From assembly GCA_944548615.1 (NCBI GenBank), contig OX155980.1, positions 55,549,903 to 55,613,902 on the forward strand: 64,000 nt of DNA, read 5' to 3'. The translations under genes and the position numbers were made by a program. Positions 11,401 through 21,306 of this stretch are shown here, one piece after another (the stretch's first letter is position 1; the number at the start of each line of letters is the position of its first letter). The notes under the pieces are model-generated. The model saw nothing but the letters and a program-made list of their open reading frames with translations. It ran no database searches and was not told the origin of the DNA. Source of the DNA: Micropterix aruncella (lineage: Eukaryota; Arthropoda; Insecta; Lepidoptera; Micropterigidae).

Positions 11401-11612
11401 ATGCCGTAACCCGGAACGGCTTCACTGTTCACCTTCACGCGGTGGAAGTTGGCGCTCGTGGCCTGCCAGCTAAATCTCTATTTCACCTCTTTAAAGATCT
11501 TGGCCTTTCCAGAAAAATAATCAACTCTTTCTTAGAAAAATTATCTAAAACTGCGATTTGCGCATCTCAAATTCTATGGCTTCGAAGGGGGAGTGAATGG
11601 GTGGCAAGGTGA
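8487..11612 (+). pseudogene. Reverse transcriptase with restriction-like endonuclease, split by one insertion
   Basis: Two open segments, 8487-9861 and 10375-11612, form one reading frame if the insertion and one copy of the duplicated TGTCCCGTCTAGATG are disregarded. The first has an N-terminal PSGSTPGPDGIPY block (typical RT motif 0-1), ALTDTVAKI, the DLENAFGS motif and an intact FADDL catalytic box at about 9431-9445. The second has the CX2CX8HX4C zinc motif, RYTYRHDKVL, and the endonuclease core RPDITLYSL...VALIVELTVPWE...K. It ends at TGA 11610-11612. Apart from 5' truncation, the insertion is the only break I see, so this is a young copy. The family normally makes one multidomain protein that nicks DNA and primes reverse transcription there. 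Confidence 0.87.
9862..10374 (-). mobile_element. Solo 513-bp insertion related to the 12790-16440 tandem array
   Basis: Begins TGTCTCCAATCGG and ends GACACCGCAAGA, flanked by exact 15-bp copies of TGTCCCGTCTAGATG (9847-9861 and 10375-10389). The reverse complement matches array units block by block: CAACTACAACGGGC, ACGTTTTAACGATTAG, TTGCGCGG, CGTCCTTTGCCCGCC, ACCCCCGCT, GAGCACAACCGATTGG. It lacks the last about 200 bp of the array unit. It has no A-rich tail, no TG...CA LTR ends and no transposon-like terminal inverted repeats. The block GAGCACAACCGATTGGAG occurs twice in it, about 200 bp apart. Confidence 0.82.
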
Positions 11613-11766
11613 ACGCTCACATGTGGCAAGACAGCTGTCCTAAACCTACCACAGCCGGTTCGTAAGTCCGGAATCCACTGCTCACCCCCCAGAAGTGTAA
11701 AAAATAGTATTATGATGGGCCCGACTCCGGTCGGTGAATTCCATGGCAGCTCCGTTTGTATTTATT

Positions 11767-12119
11767 ATAAGTCAATTTTTCCGTTCCGCGATCACATCAA
11801 CTAATATAGTGATACGTATAAAAGAGTAGATGTTAACAAAGAAAATCTATGCGAATTACTTGCACACCTATCAGCCAAATAAATACCGACTGCCGCTTGA
11901 CCGCTTGACGCTCGGCCGTTTACGTTTTTTCGGCTCCGCTTGTTCGACAGGTATTCATCTGGCAGAGAAATCACACACACTGCTTATGCGTTCTAAAATC
12001 AAACGAACACTCGATAGTATGACAAAATGAGATATTAATACCTCTTTCAAATGCATGAATTTGGCACCCCCTTAAATGCCGCCTGGGTCAGGTCCCCCGG
12101 TTTTGCCCTGGGAAGATTT
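11767..12119. other. Unassigned spacer
   Basis: No supported gene. A CCGCCTGGGTCAGGTCCCCC stretch near 12078 looks like part of a dispersed repeat, but I could not delimit it. Confidence 0.45.
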
Positions 12120-12129
12120 GTTGGTTCAT

Positions 12130-12350
12130 ATACGACCCAGCCCTGGTCCAGATATAGCTCTTAACTCCCTATCTCGGATATGGCCCTTATTATAGATTAA
12201 CCGCAATTAACACATCTCAAATTCTATGGCTTCGAAGGGGGAGTGAGTGGGTGGTAAGGTGAACGCTCACATGTGGCAATACACCTTTCCTAAACCTACC
12301 ACAGCTGGTCGTTAGTCTGGAATCCACCGCTCGCCCCCCAGAAATAAAAA
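12130..12350 (+). pseudogene. 3' fragment of the R2/NeSL-group LINE with internal deletions
   Basis: Short pieces equivalent to copy 2 occur in a scrambled order: GATATAGCTCTTAACTC, then CATCTCAAATTCTATGGCTT, then the 3' UTR (AAGGTGAACGCTCACATGTG, CCGCTCGCCCCCCAGAA). An endonuclease-region piece (CCCGAAAGACTACAAGTACA) follows at 12354-12373. Not coding. Confidence 0.75.
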
Positions 12351-12354
12351 CATC

Positions 12355-12789
12355 CCGAAAGACTACAAGTACAGATTAAATAATATTCAAGGTTATTTAT
12401 TATTTTTTGCAGACAGCAACAGCGTTTCATCGCTAACTCTGGCAGTATGGAGCCTTTTTAAAGACATTTTCACGTCTGAAGCCTTTGAAAAATATCCCAT
12501 GTAGTGACCCATTTGCTGAGTTATTAGCGCGAGCTTGATCGGACTCCATATTGCAACAAATGTTTGTGCGAAACTGCCAGATAATTGTTCCTCTCGCATA
12601 TTGTATTGCGAATATCTGTCATACTTTCTCTTTTATTTTTCATTTTGGTTTTCTGGCTTTTCTTGTTATAGACTAAGCCCCTCAAGAAATAACATTAATA
12701 TTAGTGCCGATGGTCATACTATACTGTAATTTTACTATGGTTTTTGTCATATGAATCAAAGGGGCCATGTCATGTAGGTAAATCAGTAA
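12355..12789. other. Unassigned AT-rich spacer
   Basis: Apart from a LINE scrap at the left edge I see no gene or repeat boundary here. Confidence 0.45.
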
Positions 12790-13364
12790 CAACGAAGGCT
12801 TGTCACCTCACAAGATCACACTCTCGCTAGGTTCCAAGCTGGCGTCAGTCAGGGGTGGAACACTAGAGAGTTACCAACTACTACAGGAAAACCCGCTGCC
12901 CTACGATATTAGATCATTCATTTTGCCATGGAGTGAACTGGGAGACTTAGGGATAACATCTTTCACAGTCTAACTATGCCAACAAGGTCGTAAGTCAGAG
13001 CCTTACCGCAAAGAACTGGGAAGTGTAACCACACCCTTACTACCAGATTGGCCAGATTCAGAGGACGCTTGCGCGGCCTCTACCTGATACCTTAGCGGTA
13101 ATTCATATTGAATTTATCACAGACCCGTGGCGCCCTTCGCCCGTCGTTTTCACTCGGGATCGGGTGGCTATCAGATCGCTTATAAGGATAGGTGACGCCA
13201 GGTCAACAGCTACCCCCGCTGCTTAGAAATCCCCTGGTTATTCACCGCATTGCACAGTCAATTAGCTAACGCTGCACTAACCACCCAGTTCAGCCCGAGG
13301 TGTTCCCCCGGATCGGAACCTCCGATCCCAACTGTCTACAACTGTAGGTTAGGTTACATGGGCA

Positions 13365-13760
13365 GCCTTCTGTTGATCGGAAAGCACCTTGGGGAACAGC
13401 TTCGCGCTGATCTTCCGCATGTCCAAATCTTTGGTAACAATGCGATGCACAGTATTTTTAGCGATATTACACTCATCTGCCAGCATTCTAACACTCAGGC
13501 GGCGTCGATCAGAGTTTACTTTCTTCACATTTTGGTCGAAATATGACAGTCTCCGTCCTCGGCGTCGTCTCTGCCCTCCCGGAACATCTTGTGCCAGCGG
13601 TAAAGCATATTTTGGGATATGCTATTATCGCCCTAAGTTTCCCTCAGCATGGTAACGGTCGCAGCGCGCTTTTTCTTGAGCGCAATACAAAATTTTATCG
13701 CGTAATTTTAGCGCTGGTCCTTAAAACTCGGCATCTTGAAATTCTGACGCGTCACTAAAA
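13365..13760 (-). pseudogene. Mariner transposase N-terminal fragment inside the tandem array
   Basis: Minus-strand translation gives, in order, IKFCIALKKKRAATVTMLRE, then GDNSISQNMLYRWHKMFREG, then a piece with RRRLSVRMLADECNIAKNTV and HRIVTKDLDMRKISAKLFPK. This is the paired helix-turn-helix DNA-binding half of a mariner transposase. No catalytic domain is present. It is a different lineage from the copies at 2893 and 27458. Confidence 0.82.
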
Positions 13761-13764
13761 AGAT

Positions 13765-14499
13765 CGTTTGAACTAGCAGGGCTGCGCACTGTGGAGCAGC
13801 CTGCAGGCAACTGACGCTGGTATCGTAGGTTTCCCTAAACCCCCCCCCACTACCTTTCCTGTCCCGTGGCGCGCCTTGCTAGCGGCTTGCTTCGGCGGCC
13901 ATTCAACTTACTTTTGGGACAGACCCCGCATGTCGCCCCAAATTTTGATCTGGCGGTTACGGGGGACAGTGGGGCTCTGCTAGTGTCTTTTTTAGGATTA
14001 GAGTTTTTAAATATCACTTCTATTGACATTTTGATGTTTTTTTTAAATTGGTGTAGATTTTGTAACAAATACATACATAAATAGACATATCGACAAAATG
14101 AAATGGAAAAGACCCCCGAATTTTTAGTTGAATATCGGTTTAGTTCTTAAGTAATGCTCGGCCAAGTTTTACCTGAGTACCGTGCGATTTTTAAGTATTG
14201 AATGTGTTCGATAGGTGAGAAATGCCAGCCAACTCCGCTAAGTTCCCTGTCATTCCTGTGGTTTTCATAATTCCTGTAATTATTTGTGTTTTTTCGCAAT
14301 AAATGCATAAATAGCATGGGTTTAATCTAGGCTAAATTCAAAACTTCGTTAATCAGGCGAAATAGAATTTTCAATTCAATGGCTAAAACCAAAATTGAAA
14401 AACAATGCTAGAGTTCTATAATTAAGTGAAATAACATCGAAATTCACAAGAAAGCCGAAGCACAACAATGAGCAAAAATGGCATCTGAAGTTTTAAAGT
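13765..14499. other. Unassigned sequence within the array region
   Basis: Contains a short GC-rich piece (13850-13980) and AT-rich DNA. It does not match the 715-bp units and has no recognisable coding. Confidence 0.45.
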
Positions 14500-16440
14500 A
14501 ATAGGTGTTTCCCCAGATGGGAACCTCCGATCCCACTGCCTATGAATGCAGCTTACAATTCACAGCCGGTTCTCTACCTATTGTAAGTGGTAATTCATTT
14601 GCCCGTCTCTGAAGTAGGATTAGGTGACCAATTGGTTTTTTCAAGAGCAGCTGTCAGTAGGTCAGTTTAACCACCCCCAGTGCTTAGAAAACCGTTTATC
14701 ATTTCCTGACTCCTCCAGTCATTCCCTGAAGTGCACAGATGTTTGGCTGTCGCCGCACAGTGCGCAAACCGCCAAATAGCGCCGAAGTGTCATCCCCCAG
14801 GGGAAAATTATCCACTCCACTGATATGATAGCCTGGGACACAGAGCCTTTCTCGGGGTAGACCCTCATTTGAGGAGGCTACTAAATAGGAGCTGAACCGT
14901 GAGTTGAGCCAACCCTTAAAACGAGATAGTGGGCCATAGTAACCTAAGACACTTACAACGGGCAAACCTGTCTCCCCAGGAAGTTTTAACGATAATGATC
15001 GTTCTGTCTCCGGTAAGGTGAGCGTAGAAGACTGGGACAATACAAACCTACCGCCCAGCAAAGCCCCGAACCCGCCAGAGTCCAATTCCTTACGGCGGGG
15101 CACTAGAAAGGTAACCCAAGCGAGCCACCTCGCCAGTTTTGGCAGGATATCTAGGTCCCCCCAACTGGTTACGGGACCGAAGTCGCTTGTGCGGCCTCTA
15201 CTTGTTGTATTACAGCGGTAATTCTTTATGAATTTATTGCGGACCTAAGCGTCCTTTGTCCGTCATACCACTCGGGAGGCAGATTGGTAGGCAGATCGGG
15301 TGGCAGATAGTTCGTTTCAAGAGTGTCATAACAACAGATCAACATCTACCCCCGCTGCTTAGGAGACAGTATATTTCCATAGCCTCCACACTCCTTCACT
15401 ATGTAGTCAGAGTGCACAACCGATTGGCTGACGCCTCACAGTGCGCAAACAGTCCAGTAGCACTGGAGGGCCTTTACCCAGGGGAAACCGATCCACCAGC
15501 TGTGAGGCCTGGGACTTGTGAGTTCTTCCCGGGGTAGTCCCTCACTCGAGAAGGCTACTGAATAGGAGCACAGTTGGGTTGACCCTAAAACACAGTGGAT
15601 CTTATGGCCCAAGCTGCATGAAACTATTCGCTACCAAACCAACTTAAGACACACTTAGAGGTGTCAACTACAACAGGCAAACCCATCACCTCAGGAAGTT
15701 TTAACAATATTAGATCGTTCTGTCTCCCGTGAGGTGAACGTAAAAGACTTAAAGACGAATACAAACCTACCGTCCAGCTTAGCCAACATGCTCGTCAAAA
15801 ACCAACGCCTTACGGCGATACACCGGGAAAGGTTAGCAGCAGGTCGCCCCCTGTCTACCAGTTTTGGAAGGAAATTTCCATCTGGATACCTCTGATCCGA
15901 TTGGTTACGGGATTGAAGTTGCTTGCGCGACTTCTACCTGCCATATATTTAGCGGTGATTTAGTTTGAATCTATCGTGGACCATTGGCAACTTTTGCCCG
16001 GCTCTTAATTCAGGATCTAGTAGCCAATTAGTCATTTCAAGTGTGGTTGACGACAGGTCAACATCTACCCCCGCTGCTTAAGAAACAGTATATTTCCAAA
16101 GTCTCCCGACTTTTTCAGTAATTAGTCAGAGTGCACATACCGATTGGCTGTCGCCACATTGGTGCGCTAACCGTTGAGTAGCGCCGGGAGGCAATCCTTA
16201 GGGCAAATCGATCCCCAAGGGAAACCGATCCATTAGCCGGGAGGTCTGGGACGCGGAAGTCTTTCCCGGGGTAGTCTTCCACTCGAGGACGGCTACTGAA
16301 TAGGATTTGAATCATGAGTTTAACCGACCCGGAAATACAGTGGATCTTACGGTTCGAGCTGCGATAGCAATTACTGGTAGCGAAACCGTTCGCTACCAGC
16401 AACCTAAGTAACCTACAGTGACCTACTGTTACCTATCCTT

Positions 16441-17410
16441 AGCAACAACCCTTTGCCCTTCAGATCCTGAGTTAAATGTGGGCAAGAGACGCTGCGGTCC
16501 AATGACAAATTTACCGGTGAAACAGGTAGTTACATAGACTGCATGGACGCTGGTACCACTTACGTGTCTATCTACAATAATAATACCTAAATAATATTTA
16601 ATAATAAATAAATAATATAAATATTATTTATAATACCTATGACAAGTAATGGTCGCTTACAGGTTGTTGTTTATTGTCGATACTAAACATTAGGTTTTTT
16701 TGTTTTTCCTTGGTTGAGAGTAAGCAGATTGTTATCAAGCTGATGCTTTACCCACCTCAGCCCCTTCTCCGCTCTGTAAAATGCCGATGTCTATGCGTTT
16801 CCATGAAATAATATCGGAATATCAGCGAATTATAGCACAGAGCTGGATATCTGTATGAGACACAGATCTTTGATGTATATTATGAAGTGGTAATGAAGAT
16901 TTTTTTTTGGGTCAAGAAGTTTTCTTTATGGTATTATTGTTTATTTGTGCATTCAGGACATTAAGAAATGTCTCTGTTGCTATGTCTTCTATAATCGATA
17001 TCTTCAATATCTTTTATATATGTTTCAGTCCATGTCTCATTTCTAATCTTTGTTATGGCCTTGTTCCAGCTGTATATTTTTAATAAGAGCATTATTTTCT
17101 TCCCTTATCATAATTTCATTATGTTTCATTCATTTCTGCCGATCGAACAATATCCTCATTGGGCTTCTGATCCAGGTCGGGCTGTTTATCATCATCAAAA
17201 TATTCTATATACGCTCTACAAATGTTAAACTGGCAATTTCCCTATGGCAACATCATTTTCATCTCAGAGTCTTTGTCTACTACTTCTGCGTTGGCATTGA
17301 TCAGTGGAAAATATAAACTTATCATATCTGATCACATTCCACATCATTATCCTCGTGGAGACTGTCATATACCGCTAAAATAATACCTACCAAAAAAAAG
17401 CCGCTTATCA
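16441..17410. other. Unassigned AT-rich intron sequence
   Basis: No gene, RNA or repeat boundary supported. An AATAATA-type low-complexity stretch spans about 16578-16632. Confidence 0.5.
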
Positions 17411-17421
17411 ACCTTACATAC

Positions 17422-17800
17422 ATCTATATACTAATATTATAAAGAAGTAATGTTTATAAGTTTGAATGTAGGGGGTAATCTCCGAAACTAATCATGCGAT
17501 TTCACTAATGGAAAGCTCCATTACCGACGAGTGCTATAGGCTATATTTTATTGTGATAAATATTGGTTTTCAATACAAAATCATAATATTTGTAAATCAA
17601 GTCGGGAAAAAATGATCTGGCGAGTCGCTTTACCGACGTGCGCTGACGAAACGGTTTGATATATGTGAAAACTATATGACAAAAATATCTGCTTCAAAGA
17701 GATCTATAAAAATGTCGACGACAGCATATATCCAACTTTTATAGTTAAGCTACAATAACTGCTTTTATGTCTCAAAAAAATAAGAAAAATAAGTAGGCAG
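17422..17800 (+). repeat. Dispersed insect repeat beginning TATACTAATATTATAAAG
   Basis: The start resembles a repeat end very common in insect genomes, especially Lepidoptera. It is followed by the familiar GGGGTAATCTC and ATAGGCTATATTTTATTG blocks (17472 and 17547). It may be a Helitron- or SINE-related non-autonomous repeat. The 3' boundary is uncertain. Identification is from memory of such repeats. Confidence 0.5.
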
Positions 17801-17929
17801 TGTTTTTTGAAGACGTTAGCAATAAAATAAGAATCCTTATTAAATTAAATTAATCCATTATCACAGGTGTTAAATAGAGATAAAATTAGTCAATTACTGT
17901 AAGTTTTTAGGTGTTATAGTTATATAGAT

Positions 17930-20600
17930 ATCATGAAATTAGTAGCGCGAGCAGGCACCTCAAAACTTGAAACAATGAAAAAAAATATAAAAACATGCGA
18001 GAGCCTAGAATTGGCTGTAGCGGCTACCACAAAAGGCATTATATACGCCTTCGAGGAAAGCTGCCCGCTCACGACAAAGACCTCCAAAAGAAAAGTTCCA
18101 TGGTGAAACCCGAAGTTGGACAAACTAAGGAAGGAAACCCGGAAACTATTCAATAAGGCTAAACAAACTCTCAACTGGGAGGAATACAAAAAAGCCTTAA
18201 CTGAGTACAACAAAGAAATTAGGAGAGCCAAAAGAGCAACATGGAAAAGCTTCTGCGAGGACGTATTGGAAAAGCCTTAAGGAGCCAGAGTACATAAATT
18301 GCTCGCAAAGGACAAACCTAACCAAATTGGTGTTCTGAAAAAACTAAACGGAACCTTTACAACAAATGAAAAGGAAACTTTGGAGGAACTAATATCGACC
18401 CACTTCCCAGGTGCTGCGACAACTAGCAACGCCGCCACTACTCCATTCAGACCTCAAAACGAGGACTGGAGTAGGGCTGCTAGAATCATAAGGCCCGATC
18501 AAGTTAAATGGGCCATAAAATCCTTTTAACCATACAAATCATGCGGGGACGACGGAATCATGCCCGTGCTTTTGTAACAGGGTATTGACATTCTAACCCC
18601 ATATCTGGTTAAAATCTTCAGAGCAAGCTATGCCTGGGGACATATACCAGAAGAATGGACCAAGGTCAAAGTGCTATTCATACCTAAGGCTGGCAGGGAG
18701 GACTACGCACGTCAAAGTCCTTCAGGCCAATTAGCCTTACATCCTTTCTACTGAAAGCGATGGAAAAGATACAGGATAGCTATATCAGGGAAAAAATCCT
18801 AACGGTCAACCCTATCAGCTGTAACCAACACGCCTACCGCAGAGGCAAATCCAAGGAAACCGCTCTGCCCTACCTAGTAGACAGAGTGGAAAAGGCGTTG
18901 GAAGACACAAATCGCATTATGCGCATTTTTAGACATTGAGGGCGCCTTCGATAAAACCTTAATTAAATCACTGGTGAAGGGGCTAGTCAAAACAAGTTGA
19001 CAACACCACAACCAGATGGGTGAAAGCGATGCTCTCAAACCGCACGGCCAAGGTAGCTCTTCACGGAACAAACCTTGAAGTCACCACCACAAGAGGCTGT
19101 CCGCAGGGAGGCGTACTCTCGCCCCTACTATGGACTCTTGCAATAGATCAACTCCTGCATAGGATGGCAGAGGCCAGGATAGACACACAGGGCTATGCTG
19201 ATGACCTAGTAGTCATTGTTCGAGGCTTTTGCCAAAACACGATCTCACACATGATGCAAAACGCGTTAACAATCGTTAGCAATTGGCGCAGAGAGAACGA
19301 ATTATCGGTTAACGCCGATAAGACCGTCCTTCTGCCATTTACCAACAAACATCAACTAGGTGGACTAAAAATGCAGATTTCTTTCTTCAAGGAAGTAAAG
19401 TATCTGGGAGTTACGCTCGACCAGAGACTCACCTGGAATAGCCACCTAGACAAAACAATTCAAAAAGCTAAAAGTGCTTGGGGTATAAGCAGAAGACTGG
19501 CAGGGAAAAACTGGGGCCTTAACCCCAAGATCTCCCGCTGGCTATACCCTCCATTGTGAGGCCGATAATCTCGTACGCCTCGGTGGTATGGTGCAACAAA
19601 GCCAACCAGAAAACTGTGATTACCAAACTAAACAATATCCAAAAGACGGCGTGCCTCATGACAACTGGCGCAATGTCCTCCACTCCTGGAGCAGCTCTAG
19701 ATGCACCGCTGTACTTACCGCCCCTACACATTCTCTTGCAAAAGGTGGCGAAAGCCAGCATGTACAGGCTATCTGCTTGAGATCTCACAAGCACTAAGAT
19801 CAGTTCTTGACTCAGTCAGTGAAACTCCAACCCTCAACATGGTATCAGACTTCATGCTTCCACTCCTAAACTTTGGCAGCTCTTATGGCACTAGCCTCGA
19901 ATACTATTAATTCAAAGCTAGTGCAAAACTGCGTATCACTACTGAATTCCCTGGGCGAAAAGAACAGGGTAATTCTAAGATGGGTTCCCGGCCATGCAGG
20001 AATTGAGGGAAATGAAAAAGCCGACGAATTTGCTAAGACGGAGCAAAGGGAATGTTATACGGCCCTGAACCTTGCTGTGGCGTACCAAAAAAAGCCTTGT
20101 AAACCTAATTCTCAAACAAATATGTTTAGAACAATCCGTCAACCACTGGAACAACACGCCAGGGTTGAATCAATCCAAAGCGCTAATTAAGGCCTACGAC
20201 CCTAGACGGCCCGTGAGGCCTTATCGCTAAATAGGAACAATCTATGCATACTGGTGAGGGCGCTCACGGGGCATTGTGGCCTCAATAAACACATGTACAA
20301 CCTCAAGCTCCGAGACACAAAAATGTGCAGGTTCTGCCAAGGGGCAGAGGAAACTCCTCTGCACCTCATGTGCGAGTGTGGCCCGCTGATGCGTAAAAGA
20401 TACATCCACTTGGGTGGTCATTACCTCCAACCTGAGGAGGTAAAACAATCTGGCGCCAAAGCCTGTTGCGGTTCTTAAATGACACGAGGCTTAGTGCAGA
20501 ACTATAGTAGGTGGCGAGCACAATAGATCAGCAATGGTCGCAGTGTTACAAGGCTCATAAAGACCTTAGAAAAGCCCCACACAACAAATAAAAAAAATAA
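17930..20600 (+). mobile_element. RNase H-bearing non-LTR retrotransposon remnant (I/LOA/R1-like)
   Basis: A decayed ORF2 reads in order along the + strand: a linker (WEEYKKALTEYNKEIRRAKR, 18178-18240), RT fingers (VKWAIKSF; HIPEEWTKVKVLFIPKAG, 18640-18695) and the RT palm (18890-19555, with GCPQGGVLSPLLW and GYADDLVVIV). Next come the thumb/connection (19556-19800), RNase H (WVPGHAGIEGNEKADEFAK, 19982-20040) and a terminal CX2C...HX4C zinc motif (MCRFCQGAEETPLHLMCEC). An AATAAAAAAAATAAAAAA tail follows at about 20587-20606. Multiple stops and frameshifts make it dead. The endonuclease domain is missing. The RNase H plus C-terminal zinc motif resemble the element at 37074. Confidence 0.85.
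19020..19559 (+). pseudogene. Reverse transcriptase palm/thumb segment of the 17930-20600 LINE
   Basis: The longest surviving open segment of the element, 179 codons. GCPQGGVLSPLLW is the RT motif B region. GYADDL holds both catalytic aspartates and is intact. VKYLGVTLDQRLTW is the thumb-side motif common to I/Jockey-type enzymes. Upstream fingers and downstream RNase H lie in other frames. Confidence 0.85.
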
Positions 20601-20689
20601 AAAAGCACCTCGAAATATCTAGCAGGCGGCGGCGGCTGCTGGCCCAGCAAGGTCAGCGTTCAGCGGAAGGCGGCGCGGGTGGTCAGGAA

Positions 20690-21306
20690 CAAGACACGTA
20701 CGTCTACGAGATAGGTAGTGAGTTGAAATTTGGCATGCAGGCATCATTTGGTCATGGCGAGAGTTGAAAAGATTGTGCTTGAAATTGGTCCACCGGAAGG
20801 CGCGCTAGTCATACTTCCATCTCGAAATATTCGACTTAGAAACATGAAATTCGGTACACAGGTGCCTCGTTGGGCCGAAATCACATTGTGACATTTTGGT
20901 TGATATTAAACGTATAATATTTTAAGTGTATGTAGTCGTAAATGTATTAGATATAAATAATCGTCATATTTATAATCGTAAATATTTTAAGTCGTAATAC
21001 TTAAAGTCTGCCATACATTAATTATTTAGTAAGGCCCCTAAAATCGGCAACGATCAACGCTTGCGATGCGTGGATCGTTCGAAATTCAAATTCGAAGGCT
21101 CGCGGAGATCCGCGTTTACAATTTGATTTTTAAATTGAATGAGATGACGTGCATTCGAAATTCAAATTTTCATTGCTTTGCGTCGTATATTAATTGGAAT
21201 TGCCGCCAATTGCTCATCGAGTTTATTTGTGAAATAAATATTCAGATGAAGTAAGTCCCTGGCTTCTTGCCGGGAAAGTCTTGGGATGACACAAGCGTTT
21301 TTTATT
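20690..21306 (+). repeat. Dispersed repeat family B, copy with 3' end
   Basis: Shares blocks with 31313-31740 and the 51165-52217 cluster: TGAAATTTGGC, CGAAATATTCGACTTAGA, GGGCCGAAATCACATTGTGA. It ends with TGCCGGGAAAGTCTTGGGAT, GACACAAGCG and a T run. The same terminus occurs inverted at 25456-25494 and as a variant at 52183-52217. There is no clear coding, and it is probably a non-autonomous element. Confidence 0.65.

Larger units (their letters stand above)
8485..11760 (+). mobile_element. R2/NeSL-group non-LTR retrotransposon, copy 2, interrupted by a 513-bp insertion
   Basis: Same family as 4254-6660 but extends about 300 bp further 5'. The frame starts after a stop at 8484 and the N-terminal zinc fingers expected for this group are missing, so it is 5'-truncated. 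The 3' UTR ends GGCAGCTCCGTTTGTATTTATT near 11766. A 513-bp sequence (9862-10374) splits the coding region and is flanked by a 15-bp duplication. Confidence 0.88.
12790..16440 (+). repeat. Tandem array of about four ~715-bp units (unnamed family)
   Basis: Ordered blocks recur along the array. ACAACAGGCAAACC...CAGGAAGTTTTAAC is at about 12887, 14957 and 15672. CGCTTGCGCGGCCTCTACCT-type blocks are at 13063, 15183 and 15918. ACCCCCGCTGCTTAG is at 13211, 14667, 15345 and 16066. CAGAGTGCACAACCGATTGGCTG-type blocks are at about 13250, 14728, 15405 and 16125. CCCGGGGTAGTC-type blocks are at 14850, 15527 and 16265. Spacing between neighbouring copies is about 675-720 bp. The first two units are separated by a mariner fragment and unmatched sequence. 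The array is GC-richer than its surroundings. Units have short open frames but none is conserved between units, so I see no protein. The same family occurs as a solo insertion at 9862-10374. Confidence 0.8.

Noticed and set aside
14699..15537. Open frames inside the tandem array
   Set aside because: They are not conserved between units in frame or length, so they are not supported as genes.
9862..16440. Hammerhead-ribozyme (retrozyme or Penelope-like) interpretation of the 715-bp family
   Set aside because: I scanned by eye for the CTGANGA...GAAA core on both strands and did not find a convincing one; a covariance search would be needed to exclude it.
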